From an uncultured Chlorobiaceae bacterium (GTDB lineage Bacteria > Bacteroidota > Chlorobiia > Chlorobiales > Chlorobiaceae), in contig CAIQSY010000164.1 of the NCBI GenBank assembly GCA_903874585.1, forward strand, positions 1-8,062: DNA of 8,062 nucleotides, given 5' to 3'. This document shows, piece by piece, positions 1 to 6,970 of the stretch. A program made the position numbers and the translations under genes. Under the pieces are notes generated by a model. The model did not search any database. It was not told the origin of the DNA and was given only the letters and a program-made list of their open reading frames with translations. Positions within the stretch are counted from its first letter, which is position 1; every line of letters begins with the position of its first letter.

Positions 1-395
1 ATTTCATCAGCGTGGATTTTGCTGGCGGCAGCGTTCATTTTTGCAAAGAGATCTTCAATGGTGTCGGCTTCAAAGTTTTCATCATACACCTTTTTCATGC
101 GTGCCGCAGCAAAAAAGAGATTGACTGCTGTGGGGCGTGAAGCTTCAACTTCAGCGACCAAGTTTTTAAAGAAAGCGGGAAACTCCTCTTTAGTACCTTT
201 AAAGCTGTTGATGCCAAGCATGATGGTGTAAGCAGCCACAACGCCAATAAGCGGTGCGCCGCGCACGGCAAGCGTCTTGATTGCCTCAATGGCTTCTTTG
301 TAATCTTTTGTTGCAACGTACTTCTCCTGAAGTGGTAGAAAACGCTGGTCGATGTAGTGAAGCGTTTTGTCTTTAAATGATATAGCGTCTATCAT
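1..395 (-). CDS. mtnA: Methylthioribose-1-phosphate isomerase, N-terminal part (gene runs off the left edge)
   Basis: MtnA converts 5-methylthioribose-1-phosphate to methylthioribulose-1-phosphate in the methionine salvage pathway. It is a cytoplasmic enzyme of the eIF2B-alpha/beta/delta-like fold. Reading from the ATG at 395-393, the frame stays open for 131 codons to the window edge. Diagnostic family motifs are visible: TLAVRGAPLIG at residues 41-51 (the RGAP phosphate/substrate loop) and SRPTAVNL at 86-93. The catalytic Cys and Asp known in the family lie further downstream, outside the window, so activity cannot be judged. The start is 15 nt after the stop of the phosphorylase gene and in the same frame as that stop; no Shine-Dalgarno sequence precedes it. 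The neighbour upstream probably supplies the substrate. Identification rests on motif recognition and is firm; only the C-terminus is unseen. Confidence 0.9.
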   Translation of the reverse strand, partial: MIDAISFKDKTLHYIDQRFLPLQEKYVATKDYKEAIEAIKTLAVRGAPLIGVVAAYTIMLGINSFKGTKEEFPAFFKNLVAEVEASRPTAVNLFFAAARMKKVYDENFEADTIEDLFAKMNAAASKIHADE

Positions 396-410
396 AATGC
401 GTTCAGGCGA

Positions 411-1232
411 TTAAAGGTTGGCAACAATTGCTTTGAAAATTGAGGTCATTTTTGGTTCAGCATGGTTTGATACTTCGATTATCTCTTCGATGCTGACCGC
501 TTTGAGGCAGTCGGGGAAGCATTCGTCGGTGATGATTGACATACCGAACACCTCGGTTCCCTGATGAACAGCGGCAATCACTTCAGGCACGGTTGACATA
601 CCAACAACATCAGCGCCAAGGATGCGCAACATGCGATATTCAGCACGGGTTTCAAGGCATGGTCCTGAGAGCGCAACATAAACACCCCGTTGCAGTTTAA
701 TTTTCTGGTTCAGCGCAACCTCTTCGGCAAGCGCAAGAATGCGTGGCGAATAAGGTGCGCAAAGGTCTGGAAAGCGTGAGCCGATTTCAGGATCGTTCGG
801 ACCAATCAGCGGGTTGCCGCCAAGCAGGTTGATGTGGTCGTCAATCAGCATAATGTCGCCTTTGCTGAAGCCTGGGTTCAAGCCGCCGCAAGCGTTGGTG
901 ATACCGAGCGTTTTGACGCCGAGATGCTTCATCACTCTGATTGGGAAAACAATCTGGTGCATGGAGTAGCCTTCGTAGAAGTGGAAGCGTCCCTGCATTG
1001 CTACAACGTTTTTGCCCGACAGCTTACCAAAAATCAGTTTGCCGTGGTGAGTCTCAACGGTCGAGACAGGAAAGTTCGGAATATCACGGTAGTCAAGGGA
1101 AAATTCAATATCAATCTCTTTGACAAGCGCGCCAAGGCCTGTTCCCAGCACGATTCCAACAGGATAATCGGCGGATGTTTTTTTTCTGATAAAGGCTACG
1201 GCTTCCTGGATTTTTTCCTGCTGTGCTATCAT
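411..1232 (-). CDS. Purine nucleoside phosphorylase family protein (PNP/MTAP type), possibly a methylthioadenosine phosphorylase
   Basis: A complete 273-residue member of the trimeric PNP/MTAP family, which cleaves purine nucleosides with phosphate to give the base and (deoxy)ribose-1-phosphate. Family landmarks: GTGLGAL at 30-36 (phosphate loop), THHGKLIFG at 61-69, MQGRFHFYEGY at 79-89 (His84 and Tyr86 match human His86 and Tyr88), TNACGGLN at 112-119, GPCLETRAEYRMLR at 190-203 (Glu194 matches human Glu201), and GMSTVPEV at 211-218 (Met212 matches Met219). Two substrate-determining positions differ from PNP: human Asn243 becomes Asp236 and human His257 becomes Ile248. Human MTA phosphorylase has Asp220 and Val233 at the matching places. 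With mtnA 15 bp downstream, I infer that 5'-methylthioadenosine or 5'-deoxyadenosine may be the real substrate, although the ribose-side His/Tyr motif remains PNP-like. Generic annotation would be inosine/guanosine phosphorylase. No strong ribosome-binding site precedes the ATG. Confidence 0.93.
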   Translation of the reverse strand: MIAQQEKIQEAVAFIRKKTSADYPVGIVLGTGLGALVKEIDIEFSLDYRDIPNFPVSTVETHHGKLIFGKLSGKNVVAMQGRFHFYEGYSMHQIVFPIRVMKHLGVKTLGITNACGGLNPGFSKGDIMLIDDHINLLGGNPLIGPNDPEIGSRFPDLCAPYSPRILALAEEVALNQKIKLQRGVYVALSGPCLETRAEYRMLRILGADVVGMSTVPEVIAAVHQGTEVFGMSIITDECFPDCLKAVSIEEIIEVSNHAEPKMTSIFKAIVANL

Positions 1233-1301
1233 GGTTGGGTTGTTTTACAGGTTAATTGATAAAGTGTTACAAAATTTCTGTTTGCTTTGGATAGAACCAT
1301 G

Positions 1302-1991
1302 TCAGCGCCAGCTAAAAATTGCTGAGCCGACACGAATCATGGTTGCTCCTTCGTGAATCGCGGCTTCAAAATCGCCGCTCATTCCCATCGAGAGTTCAGT
1401 AAGCTTTGATGGATCGGGTGCGATTACCCTGAGTGAGTCGAGCAGCTCACGAAGCTGGCGGAACTCGCGCCGAGCCGCGACGCTGTCGTACGAGGCAATG
1501 GTCATCAGCCCACGCAGTGTTATGTTTGGAAGATGAAAAAGCGCAGCAGCTTCCGACAGCACGCCGTCTGGAGACATGCCATATTTTGATGTTTCGCCAG
1601 AGGTGTTAACTTCAAGCAGATAATCGACATGCAGGTTGTGCTGCACTGCCCGTTTTGAAAGCTCTTCAGCCGTCGAAAGCTTGTCGATGCCGTGGATGAG
1701 GCTCACCTTACCGATAATCGAGCGCACTTTGTTGGACTGAAGATGGCCGATAAAATGCCACTCTATCGGGCACTGATCCAGCAGGGGATCATCGTACTTG
1801 TCGAGGAACTCCTGGACGTAGCTTTCGCCAAACTCAATCTGCCCGGCATCGAACGCCTCACGCACAAGCTCTGCTGGTTTGGTTTTGGAAACAGCAATCA
1901 GCCGCACACTGGCGGGATCTCTGCCCGCTTCACGGCAGGCAGCGTTGATCTGTTCCCGTATTGCCTCAATATTGGATGCAATGCTCTCCAT
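1302..1991 (-). CDS. yggS: YggS/PLPBP family pyridoxal-5'-phosphate homeostasis protein
   Basis: A complete 229-residue protein of the single-domain alanine-racemase-like TIM barrel family (YggS, YlmE, human PLPBP). These proteins bind pyridoxal phosphate and influence vitamin B6 and amino-acid balance; no enzymatic reaction is established. The PLP-binding lysine is Lys36 in the strand motif LIAVSKTKP (31-39). Other signatures: FGESYVQE at 54-61 (usually GEN rather than GES), WHFIGHLQSNK at 78-88, EVNTSGETSKYG at 127-138, RGLMTIA at 160-166, LSMGMSGDFEAAI at 200-212 and IRVGSAIF at 219-226, the last two forming the phosphate cup. The length is normal for the family. It starts 9 nt after the cyclophilin gene stop and is probably co-transcribed with it. 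No Shine-Dalgarno sequence is visible. The family assignment is firm; the cellular role is known only in general terms. Confidence 0.95.
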   Translation of the reverse strand: MESIASNIEAIREQINAACREAGRDPASVRLIAVSKTKPAELVREAFDAGQIEFGESYVQEFLDKYDDPLLDQCPIEWHFIGHLQSNKVRSIIGKVSLIHGIDKLSTAEELSKRAVQHNLHVDYLLEVNTSGETSKYGMSPDGVLSEAAALFHLPNITLRGLMTIASYDSVAARREFRQLRELLDSLRVIAPDPSKLTELSMGMSGDFEAAIHEGATMIRVGSAIFSWR

Positions 1992-2000
1992 AGCGTGTTA

Positions 2001-2492
2001 TTAAACCGTAGCTACAGGAACGATAGTCGTAATAATCACAGGGTCAAGCGGATTGTCGTTGCGGTCGGTCTTCACAACTGCAATTTTTTCGACTACATCC
2101 ATGCCCGACTCCACTACGCCAAACACCGTATATTCTCCGTTAAGAAAGCCGTTGTCTTTGTGATTGATATAGAATTGGCTGCCCGATGAGGCTTTCTGCG
2201 GATTATTGTCTCTTGCTGCTGCGAGTGTTCCCTTTTTGTTCGGATGCTTGATCTCTGCAGGAATGCGCTCCGATGGACCGCCGGTGCCGTGCATGGTGCG
2301 CTTCTCTTCAAAGCGTGAAAGTGGATCGCCAGTCTGAATCATGAAGCCTTCAATAACGCGGTGAAAGCGAATGCCGTCGTAATATTTTTCACCAATAAGC
2401 TTGATGAAGTTATCGCGATGCAGTGGAGTGTCGTCGTAAAGGCTGATGGTAATGTCGCCCAGGGTGGTTTTGAGAGTAAACTGTTCAGGCAT
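2001..2492 (-). CDS. Cyclophilin-type peptidyl-prolyl cis-trans isomerase
   Basis: A 163-residue single-domain cyclophilin that speeds cis-trans isomerisation of Xaa-Pro bonds during protein folding. Active-site motifs, numbered from the chosen start: FHRVI at 43-47 (Arg45, catalytic), GFMIQTGD at 49-56 (Gln53), SSGSQFYI at 102-109 (Gln106, Phe107) and FLNGEYTVFG at 116-125. Phe116 sits where human cyclophilin A has Trp121, a change associated with weak cyclosporin binding and common in bacterial members. There is no signal peptide, so it is predicted to be cytoplasmic. The frame is open back to an ATG at 2543, but that start would overlap the upstream TPR gene by 32 nt and add 17 residues without cyclophilin character. 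The ATG at 2492, just ahead of the first beta strand (FTLKTTLGDITISLY), is preferred; it lies 19 nt after the TPR stop. Neither start has a clear ribosome-binding site. Confidence 0.93.
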   Translation of the reverse strand: MPEQFTLKTTLGDITISLYDDTPLHRDNFIKLIGEKYYDGIRFHRVIEGFMIQTGDPLSRFEEKRTMHGTGGPSERIPAEIKHPNKKGTLAAARDNNPQKASSGSQFYINHKDNGFLNGEYTVFGVVESGMDVVEKIAVVKTDRNDNPLDPVIITTIVPVATV

Positions 2493-2511
2493 GAGATTAA
2501 GGTGGTTGTGA

Positions 2512-3177
2512 TTAAAGGTTACCGGAAATTTGCCAGAGCGCACGCTGAGATAAAGCTGCTCCCGTTGAGCCCGGGTACTCTGCGACTATTTTTTTATACA
2601 ACTCGCTTGCTTTTGCCAGCTCTTTAAGCTGACGATGGCTATTGGCTGCTTGCGTAAGATATTGTGCTTTCAGGGCGCTGTTCTCAGCTTTTGTTGCAGC
2701 ATTCTGATATTGCTCCGAAGCTTGTTGAAATTGATTGGTATTAAAAAGGCAGTCACCGGCACCAGCCAGCGCGGCTGCAGCAAGGTCGTCATTAGCGATT
2801 GCTACTGCCTTGAAAATAGGGAGAGCTTTGCTGTACTTTTTATTACTGTAATAGGCGTTGGCAAGCAGCAGATTCGCCATGTTGCCACTTGGTGTGCCGG
2901 TGTATTTACCGGCATAGTCATCAGCAATTTTTTTCAATCCTGCAATGCTGCCTTTACCGTTAATGGCGGTATAAATATCGCCCTGATCAAGCGCCGGCGC
3001 AATTCTTGAAAGCTGAAGCGCCGCCTCCTGTTCCTGCGTTTTCTGGTAACGCATCCAGAAAAATGTTCCAGCTCCAGCAGAGAATGCAATGATCAGCAGA
3101 GTGACAACTGCAGTTTTATATTTCATAACGAGATAAAGAAAATTCTCTTCGCTCGATGGCTTGACGCTCTGTTCCAT
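2512..3177 (-). CDS. Membrane-anchored tetratricopeptide-repeat protein
   Basis: A 221-residue protein with a short polar N-terminus, one hydrophobic membrane segment at about residues 22-43 followed by positively charged residues, and a C-terminal helical repeat region. TPR-like helix pairs are visible around 99-130 (NLLLANAYYSNKKYSKALPIF), 133-165 (AAAALAGAGDCLFNTNQFQQA) and 168-200 (QYLTQAANSHRQLKELAKA), ending in the typical EYPGS turn. The arrangement of an N-terminal anchor plus a TPR domain resembles YfgM-like proteins, which act near the Sec translocon; similarity to tol-pal or BamD-type TPR proteins is an alternative. The exact partner cannot be read from sequence. It is the first gene of a cluster with a cyclophilin and yggS, after a 129-bp spacer. 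The start has an A-rich leader with GGAAAAAG about 6-13 nt upstream, the nearest thing to a Shine-Dalgarno site in this cluster. Confidence 0.85.
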   Translation of the reverse strand: MEQSVKPSSEENFLYLVMKYKTAVVTLLIIAFSAGAGTFFWMRYQKTQEQEAALQLSRIAPALDQGDIYTAINGKGSIAGLKKIADDYAGKYTGTPSGNMANLLLANAYYSNKKYSKALPIFKAVAIANDDLAAAALAGAGDCLFNTNQFQQASEQYQNAATKAENSALKAQYLTQAANSHRQLKELAKASELYKKIVAEYPGSTGAALSQRALWQISGNL

Positions 3178-3192
3178 AAGGTCTTTTTCCGA

Positions 3193-3223
3193 ATTATCAG
3201 CTTCTGTTGTGAATGGCTCTCAA
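3193..3223 (-). promoter_or_regulatory. Candidate promoter for the TPR-cyclophilin-yggS cluster
   Basis: Reading the minus strand, TTGAGA (3223-3218, five of six bases matching TTGACA) is followed after 19 bp by GATAAT (3198-3193, five of six matching TATAAT). The spacing is at the long end of the usual range. Transcription would start about 10 nt before the ATG at 3177, giving a very short leader. The position in the only sizeable gap ahead of this cluster supports the call. No experimental or comparative evidence is available. Confidence 0.3.
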
Positions 3224-3257
3224 CCTAAGCAAGTTTGTTTGAATTTCAAAATAGGGT

Positions 3258-3277
3258 AATCGCGAACTATCGTGATT
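3258..3277 (-). terminator. Weak hairpin after tatD, possible terminator
   Basis: The sequence AATCGCGA, a 4-nt loop and TCGTGATT form an 8-bp stem with one G-T wobble, about 30 nt beyond the tatD stop. On the minus strand it is followed by ACCC and then TATTTT, not an immediate uninterrupted T tract, so it would be a poor intrinsic terminator. It could equally be an operator-like palindrome or chance. Its location between two gene clusters is the main reason to list it. Confidence 0.22.
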
Positions 3278-3306
3278 GAATTGTTGCTGTTTGATGCCCC
3301 CGCCGG

Positions 3307-4083
3307 TTACTGAAGCATCGGTATGTTAAAGAGCGTGGCGGCATTTTTTGCAATGTGTCTTGCCGTCTTTTCCAGCGGCATCTCTCGAAGTATGGCAATG
3401 GTTTCTGTGACTTTGCGGACGTATGCAGGTTCGTTCCGCTTTCCACGCCACGGTACCGGTGCAAGGTAAGGCGCATCAGTCTCCGTAAGCAAATCATCCA
3501 GCGATACGGTTCTTACAACATCGGGCAAGAGTGATTTTTTATAGGTGATGGTGCCCGGAATGGAGAGTTTGAAGCCTCTTTTGATGCACTCTTGCGCAAT
3601 CTCCGTGTCGCCCGAAAAGCAGTGCATCACGCCTCGCATGGCGGAGTGGCGCTCTTCGTCGAGAAGACGCAGTGTGTCCTCCCAAGCGTCGCGGCAATGG
3701 ATAACGACCGGTAAATCGAGCGTTTGTGCTATTTTCAGCATCTCCCGAAAGGCGTTCTGCTGCGCTGTTGCGTTGTAGTCGGGATAGTGGTAGTCGAGCC
3801 CGATTTCACCAATGGCAACCACTTTTGGCGCTGTTGCAAGGGCGGTCAGCGCTGCAAAAGTGCTGTCGTCAATTGGCTTTATAGCTTCATGCGGGTGCAG
3901 CCCGACATTGGCATAAATAAAGTCCCATTCACTGGCAAGCGCAATCGATTTTTGGCTTGTCACCACATCAACCCCAGGGTCAATCAGCAAGCTAACGCCC
4001 GCCTCTTTCAAGCGAGCGATAACATCGTTTCGATCATCATCAAACTCTGGAAACGAGAGATGGCAGTGGGTATCAACGAACAT
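3307..4083 (-). CDS. tatD: TatD family metal-dependent deoxyribonuclease
   Basis: A complete 258-residue TIM-barrel hydrolase of the TatD/YcfH family, cytoplasmic DNases (3'-5' exonuclease activity is described for E. coli TatD). All expected metal ligands are present: His6 and His8 in DTHCHL (4-9), Glu93 in GEIGLDYH (92-99), His129 in PVVIHCRD (125-132), His154 in MHCFSG (153-158) and Asp203 in [10 protein letters not shown] (200-209). Further signatures are GLHPH at 61-65 and RGKRNEP at 213-219. The length is typical. The ATG overlaps the end of lspA by 11 nt, which points to translational coupling; it is the last gene of the TPR-aroE-lspA-tatD cluster. No Shine-Dalgarno sequence is visible within the lspA 3' end. 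The family is certain; which biological substrate this member serves is not known from sequence. Confidence 0.96.
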   Translation of the reverse strand: MFVDTHCHLSFPEFDDDRNDVIARLKEAGVSLLIDPGVDVVTSQKSIALASEWDFIYANVGLHPHEAIKPIDDSTFAALTALATAPKVVAIGEIGLDYHYPDYNATAQQNAFREMLKIAQTLDLPVVIHCRDAWEDTLRLLDEERHSAMRGVMHCFSGDTEIAQECIKRGFKLSIPGTITYKKSLLPDVVRTVSLDDLLTETDAPYLAPVPWRGKRNEPAYVRKVTETIAILREMPLEKTARHIAKNAATLFNIPMLQ

Positions 4084-4582
4084 TGGTGGTTATAGCCTGA
4101 CACTGGTCAGGGAAGATGGCGTTATGAAAAACAAGCAACAGGCAAGCGCCAATGGTGATGGCGGAATCGGCAACATTGAAAATAGGCCAGAGTGAAAAGT
4201 AGCTGCCGAAAAGGTACCCATTATAAATATTGAAATAGATGAAATCCACCACATGGCCGAGCGTGATGCGATCAATCATATTACCAATACCGCCTCCTGT
4301 AATGAGGGCGAATGCCACAAGAAACATCGCGCTGCGTTTTTTCGATGCAATAACATACCAGAGCACAGCAGTCGTAATGAGTCCGGTCAACAGGAGCAGT
4401 ACAAGCGGCGGCGCCAACTCAAGCCCAAAGGCAATGCCTCTGTTTTCTGCATAAGTGAACGAGAAAAAATCGGGGATGATTGGCATGCTTTGCGCTTTAT
4501 TTTTCAGGAACTCTACCGCCAGCTTTTTAGTGAACTGATCTGCTGCAATAACGAGCACAATCAGGGAGAAAAACCATTTCAT
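4073..4582 (-). CDS. lspA: Lipoprotein signal peptidase (signal peptidase II)
   Basis: LspA is the inner-membrane aspartyl protease that removes the signal peptide from diacylglyceryl-modified prolipoproteins. The 169-residue protein has four hydrophobic segments, at roughly 1-15, 58-78, 84-100 and 137-153. Conserved residues are in place: Asp15 in AADQFTKK, Asn47 in ENRGIAFG, Asn101 and Arg105 in GNMIDR, Asp113 in HVVDF, and Asn136 and Asp139 in FNVADS. Asp113 and Asp139 match the catalytic pair Asp124/Asp143 of Pseudomonas aeruginosa LspA. The stretch between them is about seven residues longer than in P. aeruginosa, with an aromatic-rich loop at 116-135. It starts 4 nt after the aroE stop and overlaps tatD by 11 nt. 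Only an AAGAGA-like weak ribosome site precedes the ATG. Complete and apparently functional; substrates would be the organism's outer-envelope lipoproteins. Confidence 0.97.
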   Translation of the reverse strand: MKWFFSLIVLVIAADQFTKKLAVEFLKNKAQSMPIIPDFFSFTYAENRGIAFGLELAPPLVLLLLTGLITTAVLWYVIASKKRSAMFLVAFALITGGGIGNMIDRITLGHVVDFIYFNIYNGYLFGSYFSLWPIFNVADSAITIGACLLLVFHNAIFPDQCQAITTNVR

Positions 4583-4586
4583 GAAA

Positions 4587-5450
4587 TCAGATCTCTTGTT
4601 GTTGAATCTCGTGCAGCACTTTTGTTCTTACGCTCTCAACTGGCATGGTCATTCCTGTCCATAACGTAAAGGCGTGTTCCGCCTGACCAAGCAGCATCTC
4701 AATGCCCGATATGGTTGTTGCGCCAGCGCAACTTGCAGTGTACAGCAGAGTCGTTTTGAGAGGATTATAAACCATATCATAGAAAATCTGATCGGCATTC
4801 AGCAGAGCGCTTTTCAAGGGAAGAATACATTCGCGTTCTCTCCCTTTTGTGCCAAGTGGCGTTGCATTAATAACAACACAGCAATCGCGGATACGCTCAA
4901 GCTGCTGCTGCTCGATAATGGTGATCAGCGTTTTGCTGTGGTATCCGCTCTCCTCAAGCTGCCGCCTCGCTTTTGCGGTGTCGCGCACGAACAGCAGAAT
5001 CTCACTCGGTGCAAAATAGCGATTGAACGCCTCAATTGCTGCAAGTGCAGCACCGCCGGCACCAAACAGCGCAACAGTTTCTCCTGCAATGCGCTCTTTA
5101 TAGGGGAAAAGGGGAGTCGCAAATCCAATAATATCGGTATTGTGCCCGATAAGTCGTCCATTGTCATTCACAATAGCATTGACTGCCTGTATGGTTGCTG
5201 CCTCTTCCGAGAGTTCATCAAGAAAAGGTACGACCGTTTGCTTGTACGGAATGGTAACGCTGAATCCTCCCAAGCCAAGGGCTTTAGCGCCTTGCAGCGC
5301 ATCGCCAACCAAGTCGGGAGATGGTATGTTGAACACCGTGTAGTGGCAGGGCAGCCGCAGCTCTTGAAACGCCGTATTGTGAATGAGTGGTGAGTATGAA
5401 TAGTCAACAGCGCGACCCAGCAGCGCAAAAATTTTTGTTGCTTGCATCAT
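4587..5450 (-). CDS. aroE: Shikimate 5-dehydrogenase
   Basis: AroE reduces 3-dehydroshikimate to shikimate with NADPH in the chorismate (aromatic amino acid, quinone) pathway in the cytoplasm. This 287-residue protein has the shikimate-binding N-terminal domain with SYSPLIHN at 18-25 (Ser18, Ser20), VTIPYK at 65-70 with catalytic Lys70 (the usual NVT is SVT here), VNAIV at 90-94 and GHNTDIIGF at 102-110 with catalytic Asp106. The Rossmann NADP domain follows, with GAGGAA at 130-135, FVRD at 154-157, NATPLGT at 195-201, YDMVYNPL at 224-231 and [13 protein letters not shown] at 249-261 (Gln256 contacts substrate in the family). The first ATG overlaps the TPR gene stop as ATGA. A second ATG follows at once, so the protein may start one residue later. 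Length and motifs are normal; the gene is clearly intact. Confidence 0.97.
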   Translation of the reverse strand: MMQATKIFALLGRAVDYSYSPLIHNTAFQELRLPCHYTVFNIPSPDLVGDALQGAKALGLGGFSVTIPYKQTVVPFLDELSEEAATIQAVNAIVNDNGRLIGHNTDIIGFATPLFPYKERIAGETVALFGAGGAALAAIEAFNRYFAPSEILLFVRDTAKARRQLEESGYHSKTLITIIEQQQLERIRDCCVVINATPLGTKGRERECILPLKSALLNADQIFYDMVYNPLKTTLLYTASCAGATTISGIEMLLGQAEHAFTLWTGMTMPVESVRTKVLHEIQQQEI

Positions 5451-6844
5451 GAAATTCCGAGCATTCGTCTGACGGCATCCTGCTGATAAAGTTCTGGAAA
5501 TGTGCTTTGAAAGAGCTCTTTTTTATCGGGATCAATTTTGAAGGCTTTGCTGAGCGCTTTGAGCGTGCTGAGTTTATCGCCCATCGCAAAATAGGTGGCA
5601 GCAATTTCAAAGTGGGCATCAGCGGATAGCGGCTGCAGTTTCAATGACTGGTGCAGCGCGTCCATTGATGAATTGATCAAGCCAGCTTCGCGCAGAACAA
5701 TAGCAAAATCAACCCAAATCTGGGGGTTATCCGGTTCCAGCAGAATGATGTCCTGATAGGTGGCAATTGAACGTTCAAGTTCATCGATGTTGTACTCAAT
5801 CTCCGCCTTCAGCAGCAGAAATTCAACGTTTTCAGAGGAGCATTTCAGCGACTCAAGTGTTGCTTGATAAGCTTCATCGTACTCTTCAAGCGCCTCGTGG
5901 CAGCAAGCCATGGCAAACCACGCATCAGCAAAGTCGTCGCTGATCTCGAGACAGTGCTGATAGCAGGGAATTGCCTCGGTATAGCGCTCAAGCTCTTCGT
6001 ATGCTATGCCGAGATTGTAGAGAGCATTGATATCATCCGGCTCATATTCGAGCGTTTTGAGGTAGCTTTCGGCCGCTTCATCAATACGCCCGGTAATTGC
6101 CAGAACGTTGGCGCGGTTGTACCACGCTGAACTGAAATCCTCCGAAATCGCAAGTGCAAAATCGTATGAATCAAGTGCATCATCGTAATGCTTCATTTTG
6201 CTCAGCACAAGCCCGTTGTTGTACCATGCGTTGATGTTGTACGGGTCTAAATCCACAGCTTTGCGGTAGCATTCGGTGCTCTCCTCAAGCTGACCGAGCA
6301 CATCTTTGCAGTAGCCAAGTTCATACCACGCATCAGCAAACTCTTCATCAAGCTCCAGCGCCTCATCAAAATCAGCAACAGCCTCTTCATGGCGTTCAAG
6401 CCGCTGCAGAATAATGCCACGATAATAGTGATACTCTTTTTCCAGGGAGAGATCAATCATGGTATCATCAATCTCTTCAAGAGCCTGTTCAAAATTGCCG
6501 ATGTTGAAGTAACCAAGGGCGAGGTTCAGGCGCATTTCGCCATCAGACGGGCTGAAGACAACCGCTTTAAGAAACGCTTCAAGTGCCTCATCAAAATAGC
6601 CGTTCAGCGTCAAACTGTTACCGAGGAAAAACCATGATTCAGTGTTGCAGGGCGCAATTTCCGAAAGGCGGCGAGCGACGGCAAGCGCTTCAAGCAGAAA
6701 GCCATCATCATTATACTGGGCAATACGATCAAGAAGTTCGTCTGCATCGAATATTGTATCAAGACCGTCAAGGTCAGGCAGCTCTTTTCCAGACGATTTC
6801 ATTGGATCCGAATGATTATCGTCAAAAAAATTGAACATATCCAT
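5447..6844 (-). CDS. Tetratricopeptide-repeat protein, about 12 TPR units
   Basis: A 465-residue, strongly acidic, soluble protein with no signal peptide or membrane segment. After a variable N-terminus (1-34) it consists almost entirely of TPR helix pairs up to about residue 442, then a short tail with the end VRRMLGIS. The small residue of helix A recurs at 143, 177, 211, 245, 279, 313, 347, 381 and 415: exactly 34 residues each time, without insertion. The first two or three units are slightly out of step. Such superhelices act as protein-binding scaffolds; no enzymatic domain is present and the partner is unknown. Its stop overlaps the aroE start by 4 nt, so it is the first gene of the aroE-lspA-tatD operon. 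A second in-frame ATG two codons later is an equally plausible start, since neither has a Shine-Dalgarno site. Confidence 0.9.
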   Translation of the reverse strand: MDMFNFFDDNHSDPMKSSGKELPDLDGLDTIFDADELLDRIAQYNDDGFLLEALAVARRLSEIAPCNTESWFFLGNSLTLNGYFDEALEAFLKAVVFSPSDGEMRLNLALGYFNIGNFEQALEEIDDTMIDLSLEKEYHYYRGIILQRLERHEEAVADFDEALELDEEFADAWYELGYCKDVLGQLEESTECYRKAVDLDPYNINAWYNNGLVLSKMKHYDDALDSYDFALAISEDFSSAWYNRANVLAITGRIDEAAESYLKTLEYEPDDINALYNLGIAYEELERYTEAIPCYQHCLEISDDFADAWFAMACCHEALEEYDEAYQATLESLKCSSENVEFLLLKAEIEYNIDELERSIATYQDIILLEPDNPQIWVDFAIVLREAGLINSSMDALHQSLKLQPLSADAHFEIAATYFAMGDKLSTLKALSKAFKIDPDKKELFQSTFPELYQQDAVRRMLGIS

Positions 6845-6970
6845 AAACGCGTCATCAAGAGTTTCTCAGTCGTACATCTTCAAATTATCATCGTTAAATA
6901 TAACAGAATTTTATTAGAAAAATATTCAGAAGCTCAGCCGATGCCTTTAAGGATGCGTTTATGGATGTCT
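6845..6970. other. AT-rich spacer between uvrC and the TPR gene
   Basis: This 126-bp gap contains no coding sequence that I can support. It is notably AT-rich between about 6885 and 6930, with TATATT- and GATAAT-like hexamers on the minus strand that could belong to a promoter for the TPR-aroE-lspA-tatD operon. None has a convincing -35 partner at proper spacing. I see no strong terminator hairpin after uvrC, so read-through from uvrC is possible. Confidence 0.45.

Noticed and set aside
834..1259. Plus-strand frame opposite the phosphorylase gene
   Set aside because: Antisense shadow of a well-supported gene; the encoded sequence shows no recognisable family.
1244..1272. Promoter-like TTGTAA (1272-1267) and TGTAAA (1249-1244), 17 bp apart, ahead of the phosphorylase gene
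   Set aside because: Each hexamer matches consensus at only four of six bases, and the start of transcription would fall within a few bases of the ATG; chance is as likely.
2493..2543. Longer cyclophilin reading frame beginning at 2543
   Set aside because: Would overlap the upstream TPR gene by 32 nt and add 17 residues outside the cyclophilin fold; the ATG at 2492 fits the family N-terminus.
4253..4669. Open plus-strand frame opposite lspA and the end of aroE
   Set aside because: Antisense to intact lspA with all catalytic residues; no domain or initiation signal supports it.
4674..5393. Open plus-strand frame of 239 codons opposite aroE
   Set aside because: It lies entirely antisense to a gene with complete shikimate dehydrogenase motifs. 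Its translation is Cys/Arg/Asn-rich without recognisable domains, which is typical of a shadow frame.
6896..6925. AT-rich imperfect palindrome in the uvrC-TPR spacer
   Set aside because: Several mismatches in an almost pure A/T stretch; low-complexity sequence makes such pairing expected by chance.
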